Assembly (NCBI RefSeq): GCF_016651435.1
Contig: NZ_JAEPRJ010000001.1
Location: forward strand, 1 to 64,000
Direction: 5' to 3'
Source of the DNA: Catonella massiliensis
Lineage (GTDB): Bacteria > Bacillota > Clostridia > Lachnospirales > Lachnospiraceae
Length of the DNA stretch: 64,000 nucleotides
Within the stretch, counting starts at the first letter, position 1; every line of letters begins with the position of its first letter. Below are positions 51,516 to 58,962 of the stretch, piece after piece. Position numbers and translations under genes: made by a program. Below the pieces are notes generated by a model. That model made no database searches and had not been told where the DNA came from. It worked only from the letters and a program-made list of their open reading frames with translations.

Positions 51516-51600
51516 GCGGAAGTGTTGAAATTGGTAGACAAGCAAGACTAAGGATCTTGTGGCTATTGCAGTCGTGTGGGTTCAAGTCCCATCTTCCGCA
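51516..51600 (+). tRNA. tRNA-Leu (anticodon AAG)
   Basis: The acceptor stem GCGGAAG (51516-51522) pairs with CTTCCGC (51593-51599), with discriminator A51600. The anticodon stem CAAGA/TCTTG encloses CTAAGGA, anticodon AAG at 51550-51552. A long variable arm and the T-arm GGGTTCAAGTCCC are present, as expected for a class II leucine tRNA. CCA is not encoded. Confidence 0.95.
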
Positions 51601-51628
51601 CTATTTTTTTGCCCATACCGATTTATCT

Positions 51629-51711
51629 GCGGATGTGGCGGAACGGTAGACGCGCTAGATTCAGGTTCTAGTGAGAGCAATCTTGTGTGAGTTCAAATCT
51701 CATCATCCGCA
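51629..51711 (+). tRNA. tRNA-Leu (anticodon CAG)
   Basis: Acceptor GCGGATG (51629-51635) pairs with CATCCGC (51704-51710), discriminator A51711. The anticodon stem CTAGA/TCTAG encloses TTCAGGT, anticodon CAG at 51662-51664. Long variable arm and T-arm GAGTTCAAATCTC confirm a class II leucine tRNA. It lies 28 nt after the first and shares its promoter. Confidence 0.95.
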
Positions 51712-51716
51712 CTAAT

Positions 51717-51773
51717 CAAAAACTGTTGCAATAAGGCTTAACTTAGGTTATCTTTATTGTAACAGTTTTTTTA
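51717..51773 (+). terminator. Terminator of the tRNA operon
   Basis: AACTGTTGCAATAA pairs with TTATTGTAACAGTT (one G-U pair), followed by seven T residues. Confidence 0.85.
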
Positions 51774-51902
51774 TGTGACAGGAAATTTCTCCGAAATTAC
51801 CTGTCACATAAAAATCTCTCCGAGGGATGCACAGCTCGCGGAAGGGGAATTTGCCTTACGGCACCGCTCGCGCGCGAAGTGTGTGCGAGCACACACTTTT
51901 TT
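51769..51902. repeat. Repeat family 2, complete composite element
   Basis: A perfect 14-bp palindrome, TTTTATGTGACAGG / CCTGTCACATAAAA (51769-51782 and 51800-51813), is followed by ATCTCTCCGAGG, a GC-rich part with GCTCGCGGAAGG and CCGCTCGCGCGCG, and a second perfect hairpin AAGTGTGTG-CGAG-CACACACTT with TTTTTT (51877-51902). It is far more GC-rich than the surrounding DNA. Its left half reappears at 58389 with compensating base changes. Confidence 0.6.
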
Positions 51903-51921
51903 ATTAATATAGGAGGACAAT

Positions 51922-52410
51922 ATGGTAAAGGCAGTTTATCCCGGCAGTTTTGACCCGGTAACAAACGGGCATATAGATGTAATCACCAGGGCGGCGGCAA
52001 TAGTAGATGAAGTCATTATAGGTGTGCTTGTAAACAAAAAGAAGTCTCCTTTTTTCACTATGGAAGAAAGATTTGAGATGCTAAGGAAGGCGGTAGCGGA
52101 TATACCGAATGTCACGGTAAAGACATTTGAGGGTACTACTGTAGACTTTGCAAAGGCAAACAATGCAAGGATAATAGTAAGGGGGTTAAGGGCGGTTACC
52201 GACTATGAGAATGAAATGCAGATAGCACAGACAAACAGGCAGATTTGCGAAGAAATCGAGACGCTGTTTCTTATAACCTCGCTTGAATACGCATTTTTAA
52301 GCTCTACTATAGTAAAAGAAATCGCTTCCTTTGGGAAAGATGTATCTAACTGGGTACCTAAGGTGGTTGAGGATAAACTTAAGGAAAAGTTTGGTACAAG
52401 CTTATTGTAA
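51922..52410 (+). CDS. coaD: Phosphopantetheine adenylyltransferase
   Basis: A 162-residue nucleotidyltransferase that joins ATP and 4'-phosphopantetheine to dephospho-CoA, the next-to-last step in coenzyme A synthesis. The sequence is textbook: YPGSFDPVTNGHIDVI (T/HxGH), RGLRAVTDYENEMQIAQTNR and the C-terminal SSTIVKEIASFG (ISSTxxR/K). Length is standard. The ATG has TAGGAGGAC upstream. It stands alone after the tRNA genes, with the GC-rich repeat hairpin in between likely ending tRNA transcription. Confidence 0.97.
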   Translation: MVKAVYPGSFDPVTNGHIDVITRAAAIVDEVIIGVLVNKKKSPFFTMEERFEMLRKAVADIPNVTVKTFEGTTVDFAKANNARIIVRGLRAVTDYENEMQIAQTNRQICEEIETLFLITSLEYAFLSSTIVKEIASFGKDVSNWVPKVVEDKLKEKFGTSLL

Positions 52411-52483
52411 AAGATGCTTAAAAGAAGTATACTGAAGGTAATAATAAAGGCAGGTTAACTAACGCGGGAAAAGGAGGAAGGTT

Positions 52484-53098
52484 ATGAACAAAGTAGTAAC
52501 TATAAGCAGACAGTATGCAAGCGGAGGACGCGAGGTTGCGGAGAAGTTGGCTAAGGAGTACGGTGTTCCGTTTTATGACAGGGCTCTTATAGCCAAAGCA
52601 GCGAAGGAAAGCGGATTTGCAGAGGCTGCCTTTGATAATGTAGAGATGAAGGCTACCAACAGTCTCCTCTATTCCATAGCAATGGGAATGAATGCCTACG
52701 GAAGCCCTGATCTTGGGTACACCCACCTCTCCCTTGATGACAGGATATACATAGCACAGTCTGATATTATAAGAAAGGTGGCTGATGAAGGGCCTTGTAT
52801 CATAGTGGGACGCTGTGCCGACTATGTGCTTAGAGAGAGAAAAGATACAGTTAATATTTTCATCTGGTCTTCTATGCCGTTTAGAATCAAGAGAGCAATC
52901 GAAAGAGATGGAGTCGAGCCGGATAAGGCAGAAGAGACAATAACCAGGATGGATAAGCGCAGGGCAAACTACTACAACTACCACGCCATCGAGAAGTGGG
53001 GCGTAGTTACCAATTATCATTTATCAATTCAGAATGATTTTAGAGGTGTGGACAAGACAGTTGAGGTTATCAAGCAGTTTATCAACAGCCTTGACTAA
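52484..53098 (+). CDS. Cytidylate-kinase-like family protein
   Basis: A 204-residue member of the cytidylate_kin2 group, widespread in Clostridia. ISRQYASGGREVAEKLAKEYGVPFYDR is the family's start, where the P-loop-like GGREV lacks the standard GKS/T of true CMP kinases. VGRCADYVL and RMDKRRANYYNYHAIEKWG (lid region) follow. The NMP-binding details differ from Cmk, so phosphorylation of CMP is unproven. AAAAGGAGGAAGG precedes the ATG. A strong terminator follows. Confidence 0.87.
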   Translation: MNKVVTISRQYASGGREVAEKLAKEYGVPFYDRALIAKAAKESGFAEAAFDNVEMKATNSLLYSIAMGMNAYGSPDLGYTHLSLDDRIYIAQSDIIRKVADEGPCIIVGRCADYVLRERKDTVNIFIWSSMPFRIKRAIERDGVEPDKAEETITRMDKRRANYYNYHAIEKWGVVTNYHLSIQNDFRGVDKTVEVIKQFINSLD

Positions 53099-53118
53099 CA
53101 TAATGTTACAGGTGATTT

Positions 53119-53160
53119 AAAAAAGGGGTTTCTCTAGTTGCATTAGAAGCCCCTTTTTTA
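53119..53160 (+). terminator. Terminator after the cytidylate-kinase-like gene
   Basis: AAAAAAGGGGTTTCT pairs with AGAAGCCCCTTTTTT, giving a classical GC-core hairpin with T-tail. Confidence 0.9.
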
Positions 53161-53316
53161 GAACCAATTGTAAGGATAATTTAATAAAAAAGATACTCAT
53201 GGCTTAAAAAATGGGTGTTATACTACGGGTATATGTAGCAAAGTAGTTAAATATAGGTATCAAGCGAGTTTGATACACGTATTAAAAGTATAGGAATAAG
53301 AAAATCTGGTAAAATT

Positions 53317-54156
53317 ATGGGAAAAATCATCGAATTGAAAAATGTGAAGAAAATATATCACATGGGAAATGAGAGGATTAAGGCGGTAAATGGAGTCAGC
53401 TTTGAGATAAATAAAGGAGAATTTTGTTGTCTCCTTGGTACCTCAGGCTCAGGAAAATCCACGCTGCTTAACCTGATGGCGGGCATAGAAAAGGCTTCAT
53501 CCGGTGAAATCCTCTTAAAAGGCTATGATATAAGGCATATGAGCGAGAAGAATCTTGCCGACTTCAGGCAGCATTATCTGGGGTTTGTATTTCAGGCTTA
53601 TAACCTCATTGGCTCTATGAATGCTGTAGAAAATGTGGAATTGCCTCTTGTATTTAAGAGGGTGGATGCAAAGACCAGGAGGAGGCTTGCAGAGCAGATG
53701 CTAAAGCAGGTAGGACTTGGAAGCAGGCTTACTCACAAACCAAAGGAAATGAGTGGTGGCCAGCAGCAGAGAGTAGGTATAGCAAGAGCCTTTGTTGCAA
53801 AGCCCGAGATTGTGTTTGCGGACGAGCCCACAGGAAACCTTGATACCAAGACTACTATGGAGGTTATGGAGCTTATACACGCAATGGCAAGAAGAAACAG
53901 GCAGACCATTGTTATGGTAACTCATGATCCGAGGCTTGCGAGCTATGGCGATAAGATAATCCACATTTTAGATGGAAACATTCAAAATGTTGAAGTGATA
54001 AAAACTGCTGAACAGATTGAAGAAGAGAGCAGGATAGAGATTGAGAAGTTTAAAGAGCTTCAAAAGGAGCAAAAGAAGGCAAGGGAAGAAAAGCTTGCTA
54101 AACTAATGGGTAAAAAGACGGAGGAAATAAAAGATGAAGCCAACAAAGATAATTAA
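53317..54156 (+). CDS. ABC ATPase, MacB/LolD type
   Basis: A 279-residue nucleotide-binding subunit of the type VII (MacB/FtsE/LolD) group: Walker A GTSGSGKSTLL, Q-loop FVFQAYNLI, signature MSGGQQQRVGIARA, Walker B IVFADEPTGNLD and H-loop VMVTHDPRLASY. The C-terminal 55 residues form a charged coiled coil (EEESRIEIEKFKELQKEQKKAREEKL) not normal for LolD. The permease at 56924 is its partner. It overlaps the surface-protein gene by 23 nt. No good ribosome site is visible before the ATG. Confidence 0.9.
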   Translation: MGKIIELKNVKKIYHMGNERIKAVNGVSFEINKGEFCCLLGTSGSGKSTLLNLMAGIEKASSGEILLKGYDIRHMSEKNLADFRQHYLGFVFQAYNLIGSMNAVENVELPLVFKRVDAKTRRRLAEQMLKQVGLGSRLTHKPKEMSGGQQQRVGIARAFVAKPEIVFADEPTGNLDTKTTMEVMELIHAMARRNRQTIVMVTHDPRLASYGDKIIHILDGNIQNVEVIKTAEQIEEESRIEIEKFKELQKEQKKAREEKLAKLMGKKTEEIKDEANKDN

Positions 54157-56323
54157 AAAAGGTGCAGCACTTGTTCTTGCGGCAGCCATGATATTTACCG
54201 GGGCAACAGGTTTTCCCGGAGGTATGAGTGTTGCAAAGGCATCAGAGATTGATTTTAACAACCTAAAGCCTTTAGTGCCAAAGGCGGTACTCGCAGATGT
54301 GCTTAGGCCTTACAATGTAAAGCCCGGTGATGTGGTAAATGTTACAATACCTGTCAAGGCTTCAAACTACAATATAAGAAAGCCTGTGGTAAATGTTGAC
54401 CTGAGCAAGACTCCGGGCTTTTCCCTTGCTTCAGATGTAACAATAACAGATGATAAGGGCAATAAGGTTGAAAGCATATTTGTAAGTAATACTGCCTATG
54501 TTAAGTTTGCGGTAAAGATTCCGCTTAATGCAAAGAAGGGTAGATATAACGATATCCCTGTTACCTTTATTACTACAGATAGCTATGACAACTATCAGGA
54601 GGTGGCTCTAGAGCAGTCAAGTAAGCTTACCTTCGTTGTTGACAGCCAGAAGAAGAATGCTAAGCTTTCCCTTTTTGACTCAGACTATCCAAGGAATGTT
54701 AGGGACAATGATGATGTAAATATCAAGCTTACCTTCCACAATGACGGTGAACTTAATGCTGACAATGTAACTGTAAGTCTTTCAGGATATGAGAGCACTC
54801 TTATACCAAATGACCAGCCTACAGCTAATATAGGGACCATTAAGGGTGGTGAGGATGGAAGCGTTGATTTTGATTTTGATGCAATAGAGAACCTGGCCGC
54901 AGGAGTTACCAAGATAGACGTAACCGTTAAATACGATAACTCAGACGGCACGGCGGCGGACCCACAGACCTTTACCCTTTCTATGCAGACTATCCCTAAG
55001 AAGACTGAGGCTGAGAAACTTGAGGTAAGGCCTGTGCTTCAGGTAACAAGTGTTAACTATCCTCATTATACTGTAAAGGTGGGCGACCATTTTGATGTGG
55101 TTTATGAGTTTAAGAATATCGGTAAGGTGGACGCCAAGAATATAGTTGTGGATACAACAGGATATTCAGAGGCAGGATTCAAGCCTGCTACAGCCTATGA
55201 TAAATACAGACTTGCTTCACTTAAGTCGGGTGGAGTATTTAGAATAAGAAGAAGCTTTACCGCTATAGAGACCATTACTGACGGAATGAAGCCTATTACC
55301 GTAAACTACTCATATTATTCAGTTAAGGATAAGACACTTGCTACCCAGATTACCGATACAATGAGTATCTACATCGACACTAAGGGGAAGGAAGATTCAG
55401 GTGAAGTAGACAACAGTATGCCTAGACTTACCGTATCCAAGTATAGTACGGGTAAGGGTAAGATAAAGGCGGGAAAAGAATTTGTTTTCACCTTTGATGT
55501 GAAGAATCCACATCCTACAGCATCAGCAGACAACATAGTTGTTACCATATCCTCGGCGGACAACAGCTTTGCCATAGTTGAGGGAAGCGCGAGTATGTTC
55601 ATCAATTCCCTTAAGGCTGGACAGAGTGAGACATTAAGCATACCTCTTAAAGCAAAGGGAGATATAGCAACAAACGGATATGACCTTACAATTACCTTTG
55701 ATTATGAATACTTAACCAAGGATGTTGCCAATAAAAACGCACTTGTAAAGAAGCAGAACAAGATAGAAGAGAAGTTAAAGCTTCAGGTATACTCAGATGA
55801 CAGGCCGATGGTTGCTAATATCTCAGTTGGTGCGGGAGATACGCCTGTGCTTAACGAAGCAACCTCACTTTCATTTGATTTCAACAACATGGGTAAGTCT
55901 GTACTCTACAACGTAACAGCTAAGGTTAAGGGTGATTTTAAGTCTACTAACGAGGTCCTCATTATCGGTAATGTAAATGCCGGCGAGGGAAGATCATGGT
56001 CTATGGATGTAACCCCTCAGGTGGATGGAATGGGAAAAGGAGTGCTTACAATATCTTACGAGGATAGTAATGGCAATGTAAACTCCTATGATACAGATTT
56101 TGAAAGTATGGTAAGTGCCACAAACCCTGACGAAACTCCTGATACTCCTACTGATCAGTTGCCGGTTGACGAAGGGCCAAAGGATATAATTCCTCTTTGG
56201 GCTTTCATATGCGGGAATGTGGTTATATTCATCGTAGGTGCATTGGTAGCAAGAAATGTTGCAATAAAGAAGTACAAGAAGAAAAAGATAGATGAAGCAA
56301 TGCGTGAAGATGAAGAGCTATAA
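54134..56323 (+). CDS. CARDB-like surface protein with signal peptide and C-terminal anchor
   Basis: A 729-residue exported protein: signal peptide (about 1-36, ending VAKA), then four to five repeats of an Ig-like fold of the CARDB/NEW3 kind (VNVTIPVKASNYNIRKPVVNV, DVNIKLTFHNDGELNADNVTVSL, DHFDVVYEFKNIGKVDAKNIVV, KEFVFTFDVKNPHPTASADNIVV, TSLSFDFNNMGKSVLYNVTAKV), then a Pro/Thr/Asp-rich stalk, one membrane helix (about 690-710) and a basic tail. It is encoded between ATPase and permease, so it is probably the extracytoplasmic partner of this ABC system, in the position of a membrane-fusion protein in Gram-negative MacAB. Confidence 0.85.
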   Translation: MKPTKIIKKGAALVLAAAMIFTGATGFPGGMSVAKASEIDFNNLKPLVPKAVLADVLRPYNVKPGDVVNVTIPVKASNYNIRKPVVNVDLSKTPGFSLASDVTITDDKGNKVESIFVSNTAYVKFAVKIPLNAKKGRYNDIPVTFITTDSYDNYQEVALEQSSKLTFVVDSQKKNAKLSLFDSDYPRNVRDNDDVNIKLTFHNDGELNADNVTVSLSGYESTLIPNDQPTANIGTIKGGEDGSVDFDFDAIENLAAGVTKIDVTVKYDNSDGTAADPQTFTLSMQTIPKKTEAEKLEVRPVLQVTSVNYPHYTVKVGDHFDVVYEFKNIGKVDAKNIVVDTTGYSEAGFKPATAYDKYRLASLKSGGVFRIRRSFTAIETITDGMKPITVNYSYYSVKDKTLATQITDTMSIYIDTKGKEDSGEVDNSMPRLTVSKYSTGKGKIKAGKEFVFTFDVKNPHPTASADNIVVTISSADNSFAIVEGSASMFINSLKAGQSETLSIPLKAKGDIATNGYDLTITFDYEYLTKDVANKNALVKKQNKIEEKLKLQVYSDDRPMVANISVGAGDTPVLNEATSLSFDFNNMGKSVLYNVTAKVKGDFKSTNEVLIIGNVNAGEGRSWSMDVTPQVDGMGKGVLTISYEDSNGNVNSYDTDFESMVSATNPDETPDTPTDQLPVDEGPKDIIPLWAFICGNVVIFIVGALVARNVAIKKYKKKKIDEAMREDEEL

Positions 56324-56337
56324 TAAAGGAAATTGAG

Positions 56338-56934
56338 GTGATTACATTGAGCGAGAATTTATTTATATTAAACGGAGTGCTTACAGCTACTGCCGGTAGC
56401 GCAGCTACAGCTGAGCCACTTCCTGAAGCAAATGTGGATGCAAACGGCAAGGTTACAGTTGTGCAGCCTGGGGGAACAGGTAATGCTACATCTGCAACTG
56501 ACAATACTCAGACAGACGCAGGAACCAAGGCAGGTGATACAACAACTTCAGCAGGAGGTTCTGCAAGCACTTCACAGACAGGGATGACTTCAGGGACAGA
56601 AACTGAAACAGCCGGCTCCGCGGCTCCACAGACTTCCGGAAATACAGCGGTTGAAAGCGGTAATGAGGCAACAGGAGCCGATGCCGGTATGGAGGGCGGA
56701 GACGTTGGCAATATGACTGGAGAAGCCGGTATGACCGGTGGTGGAGATGCTGCCATGGACGGTGCAGGCGGTATGGAGGGCATGGGCACTGAAACAGGAG
56801 CCTCCTTCTCCGTGACAGGGAGTGTGCCTGCCATGATAGGTATAACTGCGGGAGTGCTTGCACTTTCTATATTAGCGGGAATAGTCCTTGCTAAGTTAAA
56901 GATAAAAAAGGGTATTAATTTATATGAAGATTAG
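56338..56934 (+). CDS. Gly/Met/Thr-rich single-pass membrane protein
   Basis: A 198-residue low-complexity protein. A hydrophobic N-terminus (LFILNGVLTATAGSAATA) may be a signal; residues 50-110 are Thr/Ser/Gly/Ala-rich, 110-155 contain repeated Gly-Met motifs (GMEGGDVGNM, AGMTGGGDAAMDGAGGMEGM), and a membrane helix (about 165-187, IGITAGVLALSILAGIVLAKL) comes near the end. Start: GTG 56338 after AAAGGA, or TTG 56347 after GAGG. The end overlaps the permease gene by 11 nt. Met-rich segments often bind copper or silver or act as redox buffers, but here that is only a guess. Confidence 0.7.
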   Translation: MITLSENLFILNGVLTATAGSAATAEPLPEANVDANGKVTVVQPGGTGNATSATDNTQTDAGTKAGDTTTSAGGSASTSQTGMTSGTETETAGSAAPQTSGNTAVESGNEATGADAGMEGGDVGNMTGEAGMTGGGDAAMDGAGGMEGMGTETGASFSVTGSVPAMIGITAGVLALSILAGIVLAKLKIKKGINLYED

Positions 56935-58276
56935 TGATCTTATGAAGATGGGCCTTAGGAATCTGGGAAGAAGAAAGGCCAGAACTGCACTTACAGTTGT
57001 CGGCATTGTCATAGGAACCATATCTATAGTTGTAATGATATCCATCGGTATAGGCATGAACCAGAGCTTTAGAGAGAATCTTATGCAGTATGGAAGCTTT
57101 ACCGTTATAAATATGGAAAAGAACCAGGTAAGCATTGATGATAAAGGAAACTACTCTGAAAAGAAGCAGAAGTTAGATGATAAGCTGATAGCAAAGCTAA
57201 GAGAGATTCCTCATGTAAAGACAGTGTCGCCTGTTATTACTTTTGCAGCAAAGCTAAAGTATGGAGTATATGAAAACACTGTTCAGGTTAATGTAATGGA
57301 TTCGGACTCTTTTGAAGCCCTTGAATTTCCTAAGCTAAAAGACAACAAGACATATAAGAAAAGTACCAATAGAGCTAAAATCAAGCTTTGGGTAGGAGCA
57401 GAAGGCTTCCAGGGATTTTACAATCCCAATTCAACGTCATTCCAGCCAAAGACAGTTGATCCTCTAAAGGACAGGGTTACTCTTACTATAAATGAGGAGG
57501 AGTCTCTTCCTCGTGATGACAAAGGAAACCTAAAGATTCAGCTTAAGGACTATGCTACAGACCTTGCGGTATTTGACACGGAAGGCTACAGTGAATATTC
57601 TTTCGGTGTATATATGGATATGGGGCAGTTCTTAGAGATATATAAGGATTTTGTAAAACAGCTCCCTGCTGATAAGAGAAGGATAGCTGAAAAGAAGCTT
57701 AAAGAGTATGGCGGTATTAAGATAAATGCAGACAGTGTAGAGAATGTTCAGGATATTCAGGATACCATTAAGAAAATGGGCTATAAGTCAAGCAGTATGT
57801 CAGACTATACCCAACAGATTGAAAACTTCTCAAAGACCATTCAGATGGTACTGGGCGGTGTAGGAGCCATATCTATGCTTGTTGCGGCGATATCTATTGC
57901 TAATACCATGATAATGTCCATCTATGAGCGTACCAAGGAAATCGGTGTAATGAAGGTACTTGGCTGCCAAATAGTTGACATCAAAAAGCTTTTCCTTTTT
58001 GAGGCTGCCATGATGGGACTAATCGGAGGCGTGATTGGAATAACGCTTAGCTACGGAGCTTCTTACCTGTTAAATACCTTTGGCGGAGCCTTAGGCAGTG
58101 CACTTAACATGATGGGTGGCGGTGATGAAGGCGCGGGTGGAAAACTCTCTGTTATCCCACTCTGGTTGCCATTACTTGCTTCAGGTTTTGCTATTTTAAT
58201 AGGTATCATATCAGGATATTATCCTGCAAGCAGGGCTACTAAGATATCTGCTATAGAGGCTATGAAGAATGAGTAA
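56924..58276 (+). CDS. ABC permease, MacB/FtsX type
   Basis: A 450-residue permease with the four-helix MacB topology: one N-terminal helix (RTALTVVGIVIGTISIVVMISIGIG), a large extracytoplasmic domain (about 45-300) and three C-terminal helices (MVLGGVGAISMLVAAISIANTMIMSIYERTKEIGVMKVLGC, the FtsX domain signature, then two more), ending SRATKISAIEAMKNE. Such transporters move peptides or lipoproteins, or act as mechanotransmitters, rather than classical importers. An extra Gly-rich loop (about 385-400) with GGGDEGAGG is unusual. Partner of the ATPase at 53317. Confidence 0.9.
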   Translation: MKISDLMKMGLRNLGRRKARTALTVVGIVIGTISIVVMISIGIGMNQSFRENLMQYGSFTVINMEKNQVSIDDKGNYSEKKQKLDDKLIAKLREIPHVKTVSPVITFAAKLKYGVYENTVQVNVMDSDSFEALEFPKLKDNKTYKKSTNRAKIKLWVGAEGFQGFYNPNSTSFQPKTVDPLKDRVTLTINEEESLPRDDKGNLKIQLKDYATDLAVFDTEGYSEYSFGVYMDMGQFLEIYKDFVKQLPADKRRIAEKKLKEYGGIKINADSVENVQDIQDTIKKMGYKSSSMSDYTQQIENFSKTIQMVLGGVGAISMLVAAISIANTMIMSIYERTKEIGVMKVLGCQIVDIKKLFLFEAAMMGLIGGVIGITLSYGASYLLNTFGGALGSALNMMGGGDEGAGGKLSVIPLWLPLLASGFAILIGIISGYYPASRATKISAIEAMKNE

Positions 58277-58298
58277 CTTTATTGGTTAAGAAGATATT

Positions 58299-58330
58299 GG
58301 TGTCAAATACTTTTGACACCCACATCATTT
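58299..58330 (+). repeat. Dispersed repeat copy B with complete hairpin
   Basis: GGTGTCAAA (58299-58307) and TTTGACACC (58312-58320) form a perfect 9-bp stem with TACT loop, followed by CACATCATTTAATA. It contains the 18-mer shared with copies A and D. Confidence 0.72.
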
Positions 58331-58350
58331 AATATCAGATTTGTATGCTA

Positions 58351-58391
58351 AAACTTCCTTTGGAGAATGAAACTCTGAAGGAAGTTTTTTT
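58351..58391 (+). terminator. Terminator of the MacB-type operon
   Basis: AAACTTCCTT pairs with AAGGAAGTTT, with an inner GGAG/CTCT stem, followed by a run of T residues. Confidence 0.85.
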
Positions 58392-58440
58392 GATAGGAAA
58401 TTGCTCCAAAATTCTCTATCAAATAAAAATTCTGCTATCG
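58389..58440 (+). repeat. Repeat family 2, left half only
   Basis: TTTGATAG (58389-58396) and CTATCAAA (58416-58423) pair around GAAATTGCTCCAAAATTCT, followed by TAAAAATTCTGC. It matches the left half of the element at 51769 at most positions, and the stem C-G pair there is a T-A pair here. Confidence 0.55.
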
Positions 58441-58514
58441 GAAAATATTTAAAATCTTTTCTAATAAAACTTTCCTAAGTAACGAACTGTAGCTTATAGA
58501 AAGTTAATTTTAAT

Positions 58515-58545
58515 TGACAAACGATATTATATATTATATAATATA
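58515..58545 (+). promoter_or_regulatory. Consensus promoter and operator of the PadR operon
   Basis: Perfect TTGACA (58515-58520), 17 nt and TATAAT (58538-58543). ATATTATATA (58525-58534) and TATATAATAT (58536-58545) are perfect inverted arms around one base, covering the spacer and -10; a likely PadR operator. Confidence 0.75.
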
Positions 58546-58596
58546 CTATTATAACCAATAAATAAGAAGACAATTATTTATAGAAAGGAGATAACT

Positions 58597-58962
58597 ATGA
58601 CTTTTCAGGTAACTGCTCCACTGCTGGACGCCTGTGTGCTGGGTATATTGGAAAAGGAAGACTTTTATGGATACACACTGACACAGAAGGTACAGGAAGT
58701 AATAGATATATCTGAATCCACTCTTTACCCGGTACTTAGAAGGCTTCAGAAAGAAGGAGAACTTGCAACTTATGACAGCCCTGTACAGGGAAGAAACCGC
58801 AGATACTATAGGATAACACCGGAGGGGAAGGAAAAGCTTAAGTTCTACAAGAAGGAGTGGAAGTCCTATAAAGACGGGATAGACAGACTTCTAAGAGGAA
58901 AGCTTAATGTTGATTTTTCATTTTCAGTAAATATCAATAATGGCAAGGGGGATAAAGAGTAA
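58597..58962 (+). CDS. PadR-family transcription regulator
   Basis: A 121-residue winged-helix regulator: LLDACVLGILEKEDFYGYTLTQKVQEVIDISESTLYPVLRRLQKEGELATYDSPVQGRNRRYYRITPEGKEKL is the full PadR N-terminal domain; the short C-terminal helix region serves for dimerisation. GAAAGGAGATAA precedes the ATG. The stop overlaps the next ATG (TAATG). PadR genes are often paired with DUF1700/DUF4097 genes in Firmicutes and control them together, probably in response to envelope stress. Confidence 0.92.
   Translation: MTFQVTAPLLDACVLGILEKEDFYGYTLTQKVQEVIDISESTLYPVLRRLQKEGELATYDSPVQGRNRRYYRITPEGKEKLKFYKKEWKSYKDGIDRLLRGKLNVDFSFSVNINNGKGDKE

Noticed and set aside
52418..53020. 200-codon minus-strand open frame
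   Set aside because: Antisense to the cytidylate-kinase-like gene and without recognisable features.
56486..56863. 125- and 108-codon minus-strand frames in the Gly/Met-rich gene
   Set aside because: Products of low-complexity sequence on the opposite strand.
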